Assembly: GCA_016709025.1 (NCBI GenBank)
Contig: JADJEQ010000022.1
Coordinates: forward strand, 73,482 to 137,481
Source of the DNA: Bacteroidales bacterium
GTDB lineage: Bacteria > Bacteroidota > Bacteroidia > Bacteroidales > Lentimicrobiaceae
Reading direction: 5' to 3'
Length of the DNA stretch: 64,000 nt
Below, in pieces: positions 48,701-56,230 of the stretch; within the stretch, counting starts at the first letter, position 1; each line of letters starts with the position of its first letter. The translations under genes were made by a program, and so were the position numbers. Below the pieces are notes generated by a model. That model had not been told where the DNA came from and ran no database searches. It was given only the letters and a program-made list of their open reading frames with translations.

Positions 48701-50103
48701 GCTGAACCACAGTCAGACTGTGCATAGAACTGGTATGCAGTTGCTGCAGAAAGCCCTGTTGCTGTTACTGAATTTGTAACGGGGCTATCTTTGAATATGT
48801 GTTGTTCGTTTCCGGGGGTAAATCCAGGTAAACCTACTTCAACAAGCCAGCCAGTTTCAGTACCTCCTGCTGTCCAGCCAAGGTCGGCAGTGGTGGTAGT
48901 TTTATTGCTAACTGTTAGTGCTGAAGGAGGAGGGCAAAGTTCAGGAGTAACATTATAAGTAATCCAATAATGCTTATCACATGGATTGTCTATATAAGAA
49001 GGTACACTTACAAAAAACCAGTAGGTCCCGGCGCTTAGAACGCCCATATCAAGGAATGTCTGGGAACAGGGGCCTGCTGTATTGTTTGGTGAAATGCTTG
49101 TGACCAATGCACAATCCGGAGCCCCGGGGGTAAATGTTCCTGTAATGTAACCATAGATAATCGCTATATCAGAATTAGCGGACAGAACTACACTTGAGGC
49201 CGAAGTAAGGACCAATTCATACCAGTCGGTATCGCGGGTTCCTGTTGTTGACCACATTGTTCCTGAAAAAGATCCACCGGTTGAAGGAATTGTTTCCCAG
49301 GTTTCGGTGCCGGCAGCCATATTGCAACCACCATTGGCATCTGCGCCACAGGCTTCACTTTCGGCTATAGCACCCACTGGAGGTATAATATCAACACCCC
49401 ATACGCATGGTGGCGGAGGAGTAAATTCGCGGATTTCCAGATTGTAATTGCCAAAGTCAGTACCACTATATCCGTCAATAACAATATAGTATGTGTTCCC
49501 ACCTGTCAGTGATGCTTCTTCAATTTTTGAAACCCATTGTCCGCAAGGATCACCGGATGCAGTATAAAAATCATCGCTACATGCGAACGGTGTGCCGGGA
49601 GTTGCAGCATTTTCATAAACGAAAACTTTTGTATCGTAAGAAGAGCCACATAAATCGATGTCAACCATTATATCAGCAGCGGGTGTGTAAGCATAAACCA
49701 CATCTGGCGCAGTACTGCCGGTGTAAGGACAGTCCTCGTTGTAATCATTGGCGTAGCCTGAAGTTGTTCCGCTGGAGGTAATAGGCAAGGCTCCGGTCAG
49801 GACAAAAGCGGTAGCTATATTCTCTCCACCTTGCAGGGGAGCAAGCGGGTTTATGGTTGTTTCGGGTAAGGATTTAACATTTACCTTTTTAACCTTTTTC
49901 TCTAAAATATTACTTACGCTTAAGAGTTCCCTGCTTTGATTCGTAATGGCAACGTTAATTGCCATCGGAGCAAGGGGACTTTGAGTCTGAACATTTACAG
50001 GAGCTTTGCTACCGGTATTTATCATACCTACAGTAGATTTTTCCTGGGTCATACCAGCGGTCCACAGCAATAGTAAAATTAACAAAGTGAAGAGTTTTCT
50101 CAT
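45751..50103 (-). CDS. Giant multidomain secreted protein with dockerin-like end
   Basis: 1450 residues. Signal peptide (MRKLFTLLILLLLWTAGMTQ). It has three PPC-like beta domains (DVVYAYTPAADIMVDIDLCGS; GTRDTDWYELVLTSAS; STRDSDWYSFTLTEA) interleaved with fibronectin-like domains (DLGWTAGGTETGWLVEV; DLGWTEVGTATSWDLEV). A GEVED domain (KIWIDWNDDFFFDATEE, YGTFEDYTVNV) is followed by a choice-of-anchor D/ASH-like domain (FGTVNIGSSSSQVFTITNTGGG) and a choice-of-anchor J-type domain (YVENFDGVIAPAIPACIT). The EGLY-type module and loops DVNQDGSVDGGD and DINGDAIIDSGD close the protein; in the second loop the usual Gly6 is Ala. No catalytic triad was found. Probably an adhesive or binding protein. It is the first gene of a repeated class B-class A-small protein unit. 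Confidence 0.9.
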   Translation of the reverse strand: MRKLFTLLILLLLWTAGMTQEKSTVGMINTGSKAPVNVQTQSPLAPMAINVAITNQSRELLSVSNILEKKVKKVNVKSLPETTINPLAPLQGGENIATAFVLTGALPITSSGTTSGYANDYNEDCPYTGSTAPDVVYAYTPAADIMVDIDLCGSSYDTKVFVYENAATPGTPFACSDDFYTASGDPCGQWVSKIEEASLTGGNTYYIVIDGYSGTDFGNYNLEIREFTPPPPCVWGVDIIPPVGAIAESEACGADANGGCNMAAGTETWETIPSTGGSFSGTMWSTTGTRDTDWYELVLTSASSVVLSANSDIAIIYGYITGTFTPGAPDCALVTSISPNNTAGPCSQTFLDMGVLSAGTYWFFVSVPSYIDNPCDKHYWITYNVTPELCPPPSALTVSNKTTTTADLGWTAGGTETGWLVEVGLPGFTPGNEQHIFKDSPVTNSVTATGLSAATAYQFYAQSDCGSAWAGPVNFATNIECPIGAIAEIEICGDSTNNACNNVLPGNQTYETIAVGQTVCGTSYFDGSTRDSDWYSFTLTEARQVTFTGKADFDLQLLFVTYPCPASVIAAGTALAGVTASVTTQLGPGTYAVWVGPQFTGLVACGNDNQYYATLTSEAVTAYCTPAPTSVDDLGITNITFSTVNNTTGAETGNYGDYSSLIGDVQQVATIPVYITFETGFTYDTKIWIDWNDDFFFDATEEVYSGTSLADNPTTLEASFVVPLTAPLGNHRMRIGGIDFGVITPCYTGSYGTFEDYTVNVTAAPASPFLSVTPGSKNFGTVNIGSSSSQVFTITNTGGGTLTVNPAVSLTGADMSQFILTDLNTYPVSLTTGQSVTVSVAFTPTTAGPKIADLNVVSSAGTTVVSLTGAGYLSPPGSTCENPYPVTLPLVDYFDNTLAYGNDYLSSWVTPATSYLNGYDFVAQFNITEAGHLSGSVVGDWAGVIIVQDCPNPTTPAARLALGSGSLGGSFAGVLVQPGSYFAIVSTWPTPDYTDFTLNLSFTPLPSCPVPTGLTATGMTTTMADLGWTEVGTATSWDLEVIGFDQTPTGVPTHSAVGSNPYTVTGLDASTHYKFYVRAKCAEDSDWSVAKDFYTACGSIDLPYVENFDGVIAPAIPACITVTNNNADAIQWVTSTSSPRSLPNAMRIGYNGALAMDDWFFSPGLNLVPGTYSVSFWYRSSGSYPEALEVKFGSAPNAAGMTSAAIFDNNNINSSVYAEGTGEITITTAGVYYVGWHGYSDADMWYMLVDDISITAPPAFKTLNLTSVLLEGLYAGGGLLNEAYNELAPQFPGNADEITVELRNSVDYSIIEHSSVVLLSLTGSATVTDIPAALNGDYYITVKHRNSVETTTANPVSFALDVVNQSFATPADVYGGNLLLMIDGGYAIFGGDVNQDGSVDGGDVTPFDNDQFNYVSGYVPTDINGDAIIDSGDGTIIDNNQFNYIGSSHP

Positions 50104-51476
50104 AACAATTTGGTTTTGGGTTAGTGATTGAATTGATTATATTTAAACTACTGAAATTCAAGAAATTAAATGATTTTGTTACTTGAAGTGTTCTGAGTAG
50201 TTCGGGTGCCGGCCAGAGCGTATGTTAATTTAGTTTTGTTTTCTAGTTGATATATAGTTACTTATGAGATATTGCATTGTGGCCGGTATATAGCTTTTTG
50301 AGTGAAGCTAAAGTACAGTGCTGATTATAGCTATGCAACCGATATTGGTACAGATTTATGAATCCGGTCATATTGATCTGAATTCTTAATTTCAAACTTG
50401 CTGGAGCCAACTGAGCCGGCTTCTTTACTCCATTTGCAATAGCGAACACATGAAAGGTTTAAAATATTGACTAATAGACATTTGTATATATGAAACAATT
50501 GTATCTTTTAAAATCTTCGATTCAACATTTATGTAAACAGAGAAAATTACTTTTTAAGCATCTGGAACGCTATGGTTACAGCAATTACAGGAATTGTAGT
50601 TTTTAATTTTTGTGCAATATATTATCATTAATATTTCAGTTTAATAAAATGTATATTATGTTGGTTTCTTTAAGGAAAGTGAATTGGTAAAGACAGACAT
50701 TGCTGTTTTATTCAAAACTCTTTTAATAATAAGGAATTGATGAGGGATATTGAATCATTTTATGTTTCCAGGGCAATTGATTTTAACAGGATTGATTGCC
50801 TGTTTGAGTGCAAAATTCAATTAGCAGGCCCATTTTTCTTTCTTTCCTTTATTGACAAGGGTTTTAGAAAAATTTGGGGGACGCAACAGGCCAAAAGAGA
50901 TCCCAATGTTTATTAACTCTTCATTGTGGGTAGCTGTTCAGGTTGTCGTGATATGGGTTTATTGATAATTAAATAATTGTATATCAGTAATATAGGTACT
51001 TTGTAATAAGTTGGGTATTTTTGCTTTGTGCCGTTTGAAAAGTTTGAAATTATAAATTGAAGTCGTTTATTTCAATTTACGATTTCGAACTTTTGTATTG
51101 TTTTCGATCGCTTAACCGGGTTAGTCCGTTTGTTGATTATTATATAAGTGCATGATAATTAGATTGATGAGTTTATTTATTTTGAAAATAGCCTCTATTT
51201 GTTCATTTTTCACTGTTTAGAGGATGAGTTCGTATTTCTTAAGTAAATTTTGTTTTTAGAAGCTACCAAGGCGTATGAACCTGCTTAAAAAAGTGCATTC
51301 ATCCCTATGAGTTTATCCTTTTAGTACATAAAATTGATTAAAATCGCATGGCTCACATCCAGGTAAAGTTTGTGTGAAAGTCAGTTCAGAAAGATGTATG
51401 GTGCTCTCTGCTTCCCAATTTACGCGTCTCTCCCGACGCAGCTTCCCACAAACCAGCATGTGCAAATCATCCGAAA

Positions 51477-51601
51477 TGCGCAGCGGGTTTCGATGAATGC
51501 TTCCATGGCTCCGGATTACCCGGTTTGCGCACGTCATCAAACCCGTGTTCACGATAACATGCATGCACGAATCTTTAATCTCTGCGCAGCGGGTTTCGAT
51601 G
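51477..51601. repeat. Pair of 19-bp direct repeats
   Basis: TGCGCAGCGGGTTTCGATG occurs at 51477-51495 and 51583-51601, 106 bases apart, with weaker similarity continuing upstream of each (CATG...). It is not within a credible gene and no mobile element is recognisable nearby. Confidence 0.65.
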
Positions 51602-51836
51602 TTAGTTTCCCCTTCTCCATATGAAGGATGCGATTTTTTTATAAGTCAGGAGTCATTTCTTTTTGGCTCCCGGGCAAGTGTCGGGAGAAAGACTCAGGCG
51701 TTGGACCATCAGCCTGAAGCCAGGAGAAGGAACGGGAAATTCTGGCTTGTAAAAGAAGTGAAGTTCCTATTATGGAAGAATTGAATATTTTACAGCGATC
51801 AGTGCATTCGGAATGGATAATCACTTCCTTAATTTG

Positions 51837-51868
51837 AAAAAAAGCCCGGACTTTCGCCCGGGCTTTTT
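51837..51868 (-). terminator. Terminator after small PIGGG gene, copy 2
   Basis: AGCCCGG (51843-51849) pairs with CCGGGCT (51858-51864) with A-run and T-run flanks. The same hairpin, base for base in the stem and loop, occurs at 55852-55883 behind copy 3. Confidence 0.88.
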
Positions 51869-51879
51869 CATACCGATGA

Positions 51880-52119
51880 CTATAATTCTCCGACCTTATT
51901 CCTTGCGTCGAAGACTTTCTTCATGCCATAGCCTGCTGCCATAGAGAGCAGAAGAACGATACCACCGCCGATGGGAGCGGTTCCGCCACCGCCACCGATG
52001 GGATCACCACCAACGGGAGTGCCGTTGCCATTTCCTCCCGGAGCTGGCTGGCCAAACATAAACAATGGCGCTGCTATAAAAGCTCCTGATACGATTATCT
52101 GAACGATTCTTTTTTTCAT
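51880..52119 (-). CDS. Small Gly-rich single-helix protein, PIGGG type, copy 2
   Basis: 79 residues, differing from copy 1 at few positions (GQPAPGG instead of AQPNPGG after the signal peptide, LLLSMAAGYG in the helix, tail FDARNKVGEL). Signal peptide, Gly-rich linker, APIGGG and helix plus charged tail are all kept. It sits 96 bases behind the class A gene 52216-55638 and ends in its own terminator. Conservation of the whole protein across three copies argues that it is translated and under selection. Confidence 0.82.
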   Translation of the reverse strand: MKKRIVQIIVSGAFIAAPLFMFGQPAPGGNGNGTPVGGDPIGGGGGTAPIGGGIVLLLSMAAGYGMKKVFDARNKVGEL

Positions 52120-52174
52120 TTAAATGATTTTTTGAGTTTGGTTTATGAGTTTGTTGTTAACAAAAGGTCTGATT

Positions 52175-52202
52175 AACTCCCCCCTTGGTGAAAGGGGGAG
52201 CT
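52175..52202 (-). promoter_or_regulatory. Intercistronic hairpin, copy 2
   Basis: It has the same AACTCCCCC-type stem as at 41954-41981, but the 5' arm pairs with AGCT instead of AGTT at the base, so the stem is slightly shorter. It lies between the class A stop and the small gene. Confidence 0.55.
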
Positions 52203-52215
52203 GCATCAGTAAAAC

Positions 52216-55200
52216 CTATTTTACATAAACCTTTTGATTAACAGTGCCCTGGGCAGTAGTAACCTTCACGATGTAGGTACCAACAGCAACCTGCAAAGGA
52301 AGGCGGGTTTCTGAGGTAGCGCTCATGTTGGCATCTTTCAGTTCACGACCGGTCATGTCGAAAATCCTGATTTCGCCATTGAGGTTGGTGGTGTTGTTGA
52401 TAACCACGGTGTGCTCATAGCTGTATACAAAGATTCCGCTGTTGGCAGGATCAGCAATGCCTGTAGCTGCCTTGAAGTGCAGTTTGAAACGGGCTTCGCT
52501 GTCGTTGGTAGTGTAGTTGAAGCTGTAAACAGGGTTCATCCTGAGGTCCTGAAGAATATTGAGTTTCAGGTCTTCCAGAAGGATCGGGGTTGAGCTGCTG
52601 AAGCTTTCCAACCCTGAAGCGTTCAGGCTGTAAGTTCCGGCAACACCGCATTTGAAACCAAGGTTAACCACTTCATTGCCTTCGAACGGCAGTTCGTTGA
52701 TGCTGAGGTTGTAACCGGCAGCCATGTTGTACAACTGAGGTGCAGTTTCGAGACCTTCAAGTTTGAAAGCATCGTACTGGTTGTCGAAATCAGCGGTAGC
52801 ATTGCTGTTGAAATGTACAAAGGTAGCATCGTAGTAATTGTTTCCATTGGCACGCAGTTCAAGTGCATTGGCAACGGCATCCTTGTAAAGAGCCATTGGG
52901 TTGTGTACCTGTGCTGCCATCGGAATGGTAAGGCTTGCACCATTGGTTGCTGTTTTTACGAAGAAACCGTTCTGTGCAGGGATAATACCATTGGTCAAAC
53001 TACCAACAGTTCCGTTCCAGTAAATGTAGTTACCGGCTCCGGCCTGATCCCATACGGCAACCTGAGCATCGTAATCTCCTGTTGAGAACATATCCCAGTC
53101 AATGGCTGATGGGAATGGATTGCCAAGCAGGTTCCAGCCTACGCGGTTAATGTCGCTGCTTGTGTTCATGTTCGATAAGGTAACAGGAACATCATAACCA
53201 TTGAGCATACCGGTGAAGGTGGCGGTTTGTGGAGCAGTGGTCATAAGAACTGAATAACCCTGGCCAACACCAAGATGATCGGCGATAAAACGGTTCATCC
53301 AGTCTCCTGAAGGTTCATCATATTCGCGGGCCCATACTTCATACCAGTAAGCTGGCAGGAATACATCACCAAAAGTAACATCATCAACCGGTGATGAAAT
53401 CAGGTGGAAGTTGGAGTTTTCAATGGTACGTTTAACAACTGCGTCGTTGGTAACACAGATGTACTGCTGACCAATGAGTGAACCGCCATCGTTGATGGTG
53501 AGGTTGTTGATGGTAACATAGCAGCCACCCGGATTGCCGGGAAAAGCAGGAAGGATCGGATAATTGGGGCAGCCAGCGGGGATGGTAACGTTGGTAATTT
53601 CGACAGGAACGGCTATCGGGGTCCAGTTATCAGCAACATACCAAAATTCGTTCACGCTTCCGTTCCATGTTGAGTATTCAGGATCAGTAGCATAACTAAT
53701 GATTGTCAGATGCAGAATATAGGTAACACATTCTTCAACGTGGGTATAAATACCGCTTACGAAATAGGTTTCATCATTGATATACCATGTGAAATTATCT
53801 ATGGCAGTGTCATAAGATTCAACGATGCTGCCTGGGGTGATGGTCAGGTGCAGGATATTGGTAACACATCCGACAATATAGAGGTAATCACCGCTGGTGG
53901 TATAAGTCGTCCCATTAAGCGTCCAGGTGTAGGTATCACAGGCACTTTCAGTAAATTCAACTGTGGAGGCGGGGTTGATGGTAACACAGAGAACGGTAGT
54001 TTCAGCACATTGTCCTTCATCCGGTATAAACTCATAACATCCGCTTTCCATGTTGCTGATTGCCGGCGGGTTCCATGTACCAGTTATGCCGTTAAGAGAT
54101 ACAACAGGTAAATCCGGAACCACATCGCCCTGACAAAATGGTCCAATCAACGGAAACTCTACATTTACCGGTTGGTTAACATCCAATGTGATGCTATCAG
54201 AAGATGCCGGGTTTCCGGTAATGCAGGTTTGTGTAACATCGGCAAGCAGTTGAACATAAACTTCATCACCGTCGGCAGGAACATAGGTAAAATAAGAAAT
54301 ACCTGCTGTTCCTATACCGTTCACATACCATGTATATTGTGGTTCAGAACCACCATTTACCGGTGTAGCTGTGAAAGTGACTTCAGACCCTGCGCAAACA
54401 ACATACTGATCAGCTTCGATGCTGACACTCACCGGGTGTGCCGGGTCAACCTCAAAGGTATATATCATCGATTGCGCTGTTCCTGCAGAACAGGAAATAT
54501 CCGGTGTCATCACTACAAACACCTGGTCACCATCAGGCATGTAAGTTGAAAAGGTATTGTCAGATGAAGGTATATTCTGTGATATATTGTTGACAAACCA
54601 TTCATAAAGTGGGTTGACACCGCCATTAACCGGGAAAGCAGTAAATGTAACAACGGTGTTGGGGCAAATTGGTCCGGGTGGATCTGCGATCATTGACACT
54701 TCGGAAAATTCAGGCGGAGTGGCGATAACAACTGCATCACCCAACATATTTACCGGATAGGCGCAGATGACCGGATTGGTACCATTGCTCAGGGCTGTTA
54801 CAGTATAAACGGCCGGTTCAACGATATTGCCAAAAGTAATGGGATTACCATCTCCGGCAACAACAACTGCGCCCGGGTTAAGGGTGTAGTTAACGCCAGG
54901 CTGCGAACCACTGAGGCCTACTGGAACTCCGGTGCCACCTTCACAGTATGAACCACCACCGGTGACATTGAACAGAATAGGTTCACCACACAGTGGATAG
55001 ATATTCTCGAATACAAGGGCATTCACGCCTGGCACTACCGGCAGCTGAACATTTGTACAGGCCGGGTTATACCATGCAAAACGCGTTGCATATGAAGGAT
55101 TGGTTGCGGTGCTTGAGGTAAAAGCAAAGTTAGGTGTTGAGCCAATAGCAAAAGGAACAGGACTTGTAAATCTGAATCGGTTTAAACGGGTCCCCGGAGC

Positions 55201-55638
55201 TTCATTTGATATGGGAAAACCATCGTAACAACCAGGGGCTGCCCGACCGGCTATCCTGATAAGGCCTGATGCTAGTGTGCTGGCGCCATTTGGAGCCATC
55301 GACGGCGGCAGGTCGGAAAAACCTTCTGAATATGGAAGTGCAATGGTCATTCCGGAGGTGGTTGCAGCACCGTTGAGGATTCCCAGATTGAAATTGATTC
55401 CAAACTGGGCAGTAGCCATCGGTAGAGCCTGCGAAGGGTCGGTATCTATAATGTAAATATCAAATTCAATAATATTGTTGGTCCCAGGGGGCTGAACTAT
55501 ATTTTGCATGGTGATCTGGAAATCCGTCTCAGCCAATGGTCCATAAGGTCGTTGCGCATTGGTCTGCAGGAAAGTGAGAACCATTGCCAGCAATGGAACC
55601 ATCCTGAGCATTCGGTTGAGTAACTTTTTCATAATCAA
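52216..55638 (-). CDS. Giant surface protein, class A copy 2, T9SS type A tail
   Basis: 1140 residues; MKKLLNRMLRM at residue 3 (55632) is as likely a start as the annotated ATG. Order: signal peptide (to LQTNAQ), conserved beta module (~30-215), SprB-like segment (GGGSYCEGG), two Ig-like domains (PPGPICPNTVVTFTAFPVNGG and VSIEADQYVVCAGSEVTFTA), a short Pro/Gly-rich domain (PFCQGDVVPDLPVVSLNG) and two 46-residue repeats. Then come the WNGSVNEFWYVADNWTP segment, the near-invariant C-terminal region and the type A T9SS sorting domain ending VNQKVYVK. It combines the Ig units of the 11530 gene with the tail of the 41995 gene. Surface-anchored, probably structural or adhesive. Confidence 0.9.
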   Translation of the reverse strand: MIMKKLLNRMLRMVPLLAMVLTFLQTNAQRPYGPLAETDFQITMQNIVQPPGTNNIIEFDIYIIDTDPSQALPMATAQFGINFNLGILNGAATTSGMTIALPYSEGFSDLPPSMAPNGASTLASGLIRIAGRAAPGCYDGFPISNEAPGTRLNRFRFTSPVPFAIGSTPNFAFTSSTATNPSYATRFAWYNPACTNVQLPVVPGVNALVFENIYPLCGEPILFNVTGGGSYCEGGTGVPVGLSGSQPGVNYTLNPGAVVVAGDGNPITFGNIVEPAVYTVTALSNGTNPVICAYPVNMLGDAVVIATPPEFSEVSMIADPPGPICPNTVVTFTAFPVNGGVNPLYEWFVNNISQNIPSSDNTFSTYMPDGDQVFVVMTPDISCSAGTAQSMIYTFEVDPAHPVSVSIEADQYVVCAGSEVTFTATPVNGGSEPQYTWYVNGIGTAGISYFTYVPADGDEVYVQLLADVTQTCITGNPASSDSITLDVNQPVNVEFPLIGPFCQGDVVPDLPVVSLNGITGTWNPPAISNMESGCYEFIPDEGQCAETTVLCVTINPASTVEFTESACDTYTWTLNGTTYTTSGDYLYIVGCVTNILHLTITPGSIVESYDTAIDNFTWYINDETYFVSGIYTHVEECVTYILHLTIISYATDPEYSTWNGSVNEFWYVADNWTPIAVPVEITNVTIPAGCPNYPILPAFPGNPGGCYVTINNLTINDGGSLIGQQYICVTNDAVVKRTIENSNFHLISSPVDDVTFGDVFLPAYWYEVWAREYDEPSGDWMNRFIADHLGVGQGYSVLMTTAPQTATFTGMLNGYDVPVTLSNMNTSSDINRVGWNLLGNPFPSAIDWDMFSTGDYDAQVAVWDQAGAGNYIYWNGTVGSLTNGIIPAQNGFFVKTATNGASLTIPMAAQVHNPMALYKDAVANALELRANGNNYYDATFVHFNSNATADFDNQYDAFKLEGLETAPQLYNMAAGYNLSINELPFEGNEVVNLGFKCGVAGTYSLNASGLESFSSSTPILLEDLKLNILQDLRMNPVYSFNYTTNDSEARFKLHFKAATGIADPANSGIFVYSYEHTVVINNTTNLNGEIRIFDMTGRELKDANMSATSETRLPLQVAVGTYIVKVTTAQGTVNQKVYVK

Positions 55639-55700
55639 TTTTTTTTGGTGATTGATTTGAATTGTTTTATTTCTGATTGGTGTTCTTATAATGATTTAAG

Positions 55701-55730
55701 AGGAAACTCCCGGTTACAGGGAGTTTCCCG
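55701..55730 (-). terminator. Relict terminator of a lost class B gene
   Basis: AGGAAACTCCC...GGGAGTTTCC matches the hairpin at 45711-45739, including the loop GGTTACA. It now stands behind only a stub of its gene (55742-55777). Confidence 0.75.
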
Positions 55731-55741
55731 TTTTACAGGTA

Positions 55742-55777
55742 CTATGGGTGAACTGAACCAATGTAATTGAACTGGTT
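55742..55777 (-). pseudogene. Last codons of a lost dockerin-ended gene
   Basis: On the minus strand these 36 bases encode NQFNYIGSVHP and a stop, matching the NQFNYIGSSHP end of the gene at 45751. The similarity also covers the terminator and the leader of the class A gene, then stops abruptly after 55777. It marks the edge of a duplication or deletion. Confidence 0.75.
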
Positions 55778-55851
55778 GACCGGTAGCCCATGTTGTCCCG
55801 CAGATGATATCTCCTGCATGTATTTAGTCTAAATCACTTCTTTGTACCAGC

Positions 55852-55883
55852 AAAAAAAGCCCGGACTTTCGCCCGGGCTTTTT
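55852..55883 (-). terminator. Terminator after small PIGGG gene, copy 3
   Basis: AGCCCGG (55858-55864) pairs with CCGGGCT (55873-55879), flanked by A7 and a T-run; it is the same as at 51837-51868. Confidence 0.88.
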
Positions 55884-55894
55884 CATACCGATGA

Positions 55895-56134
55895 CTATAA
55901 TTCTTCAATTTTATTCCTGGCGTCGAAGACTTTCTTCATGCCATAGCCGGCGGCCATGGAGATCAGCAGAACGATACCACCACCAATGGGAGCGGTTCCG
56001 CCACCACCACCGATGGGGTCACCACCAACGGGAGTGCCGTTGCCATTGCCACCCGGAGCTGGCTGGCCAAACATAAACAGTGGTGCTGCTATAAAAGCGC
56101 CTGCTACGATTATCTGAACGATTCTTTTTTTCAT
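55895..56134 (-). CDS. Small Gly-rich single-helix protein, PIGGG type, copy 3
   Basis: 79 residues from the ATG at 56134, which aligns with the starts of the other copies (MKKRIVQIIVAGAFIAAPLF); the frame extends upstream to 56179 without signal-like sequence. Signal peptide, linker with PVGGDPIGGGGG, APIGGG, helix IVLLISMAAGYGMKKV and tail FDARNKIEEL. It follows the class A gene 56231-59656 by 96 bases. Confidence 0.82.
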   Translation of the reverse strand: MKKRIVQIIVAGAFIAAPLFMFGQPAPGGNGNGTPVGGDPIGGGGGTAPIGGGIVLLISMAAGYGMKKVFDARNKIEEL

Positions 56135-56191
56135 ATAGATGATTTTTTGAGTTTGTTTTTTTAAGTTTCTTGTTAACAAAAGGTTTGATAT

Positions 56192-56217
56192 AACTCCCCC
56201 TTTGGGAAGGGGGAGTT
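56192..56217 (-). promoter_or_regulatory. Intercistronic hairpin, copy 3
   Basis: AACTCCCCC pairs with GGGGGAGTT around an 8-base loop, at the same place as copies 1 and 2. Confidence 0.6.
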
Positions 56218-56230
56218 ATGTCAGCATTAC

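Larger units (their letters stand above)
50104..51879. other. Large gap of 1.8 kb, no convincing gene
   Basis: The longest non-coding stretch in the window, upstream of 45751-50103 and downstream of the second unit. 50450-51300 is very AT-rich. 51360-51780 is less so, with several overlapping short frames on both strands (e.g. 51370-51624 plus, 51313-51564 minus) that show no recognisable protein features. A 19-base direct repeat lies at 51477-51495 and 51583-51601. The place corresponds to where a complete repeated unit would abut its neighbour, so it may contain duplication debris. The 45751 gene's promoter should lie near 50120-50250, but I see no clear element. Confidence 0.5.

Noticed and set aside
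50258..50449. 63-codon minus-strand frame upstream of 45751-50103
   Set aside because: There is no promoter, no recognisable composition and no homologous copy at the equivalent place of the other units.
51477..51601. Direct repeats as ends of a transposon or attachment site
   Set aside because: No transposase or integrase gene and no inverted termini; the 106-base interval is too short for an element.
51370..51784. Overlapping short plus-strand frames as possible genes
   Set aside because: They overlap equally long frames on the other strand, show no signal peptide, motif or coding character, and include a direct repeat.
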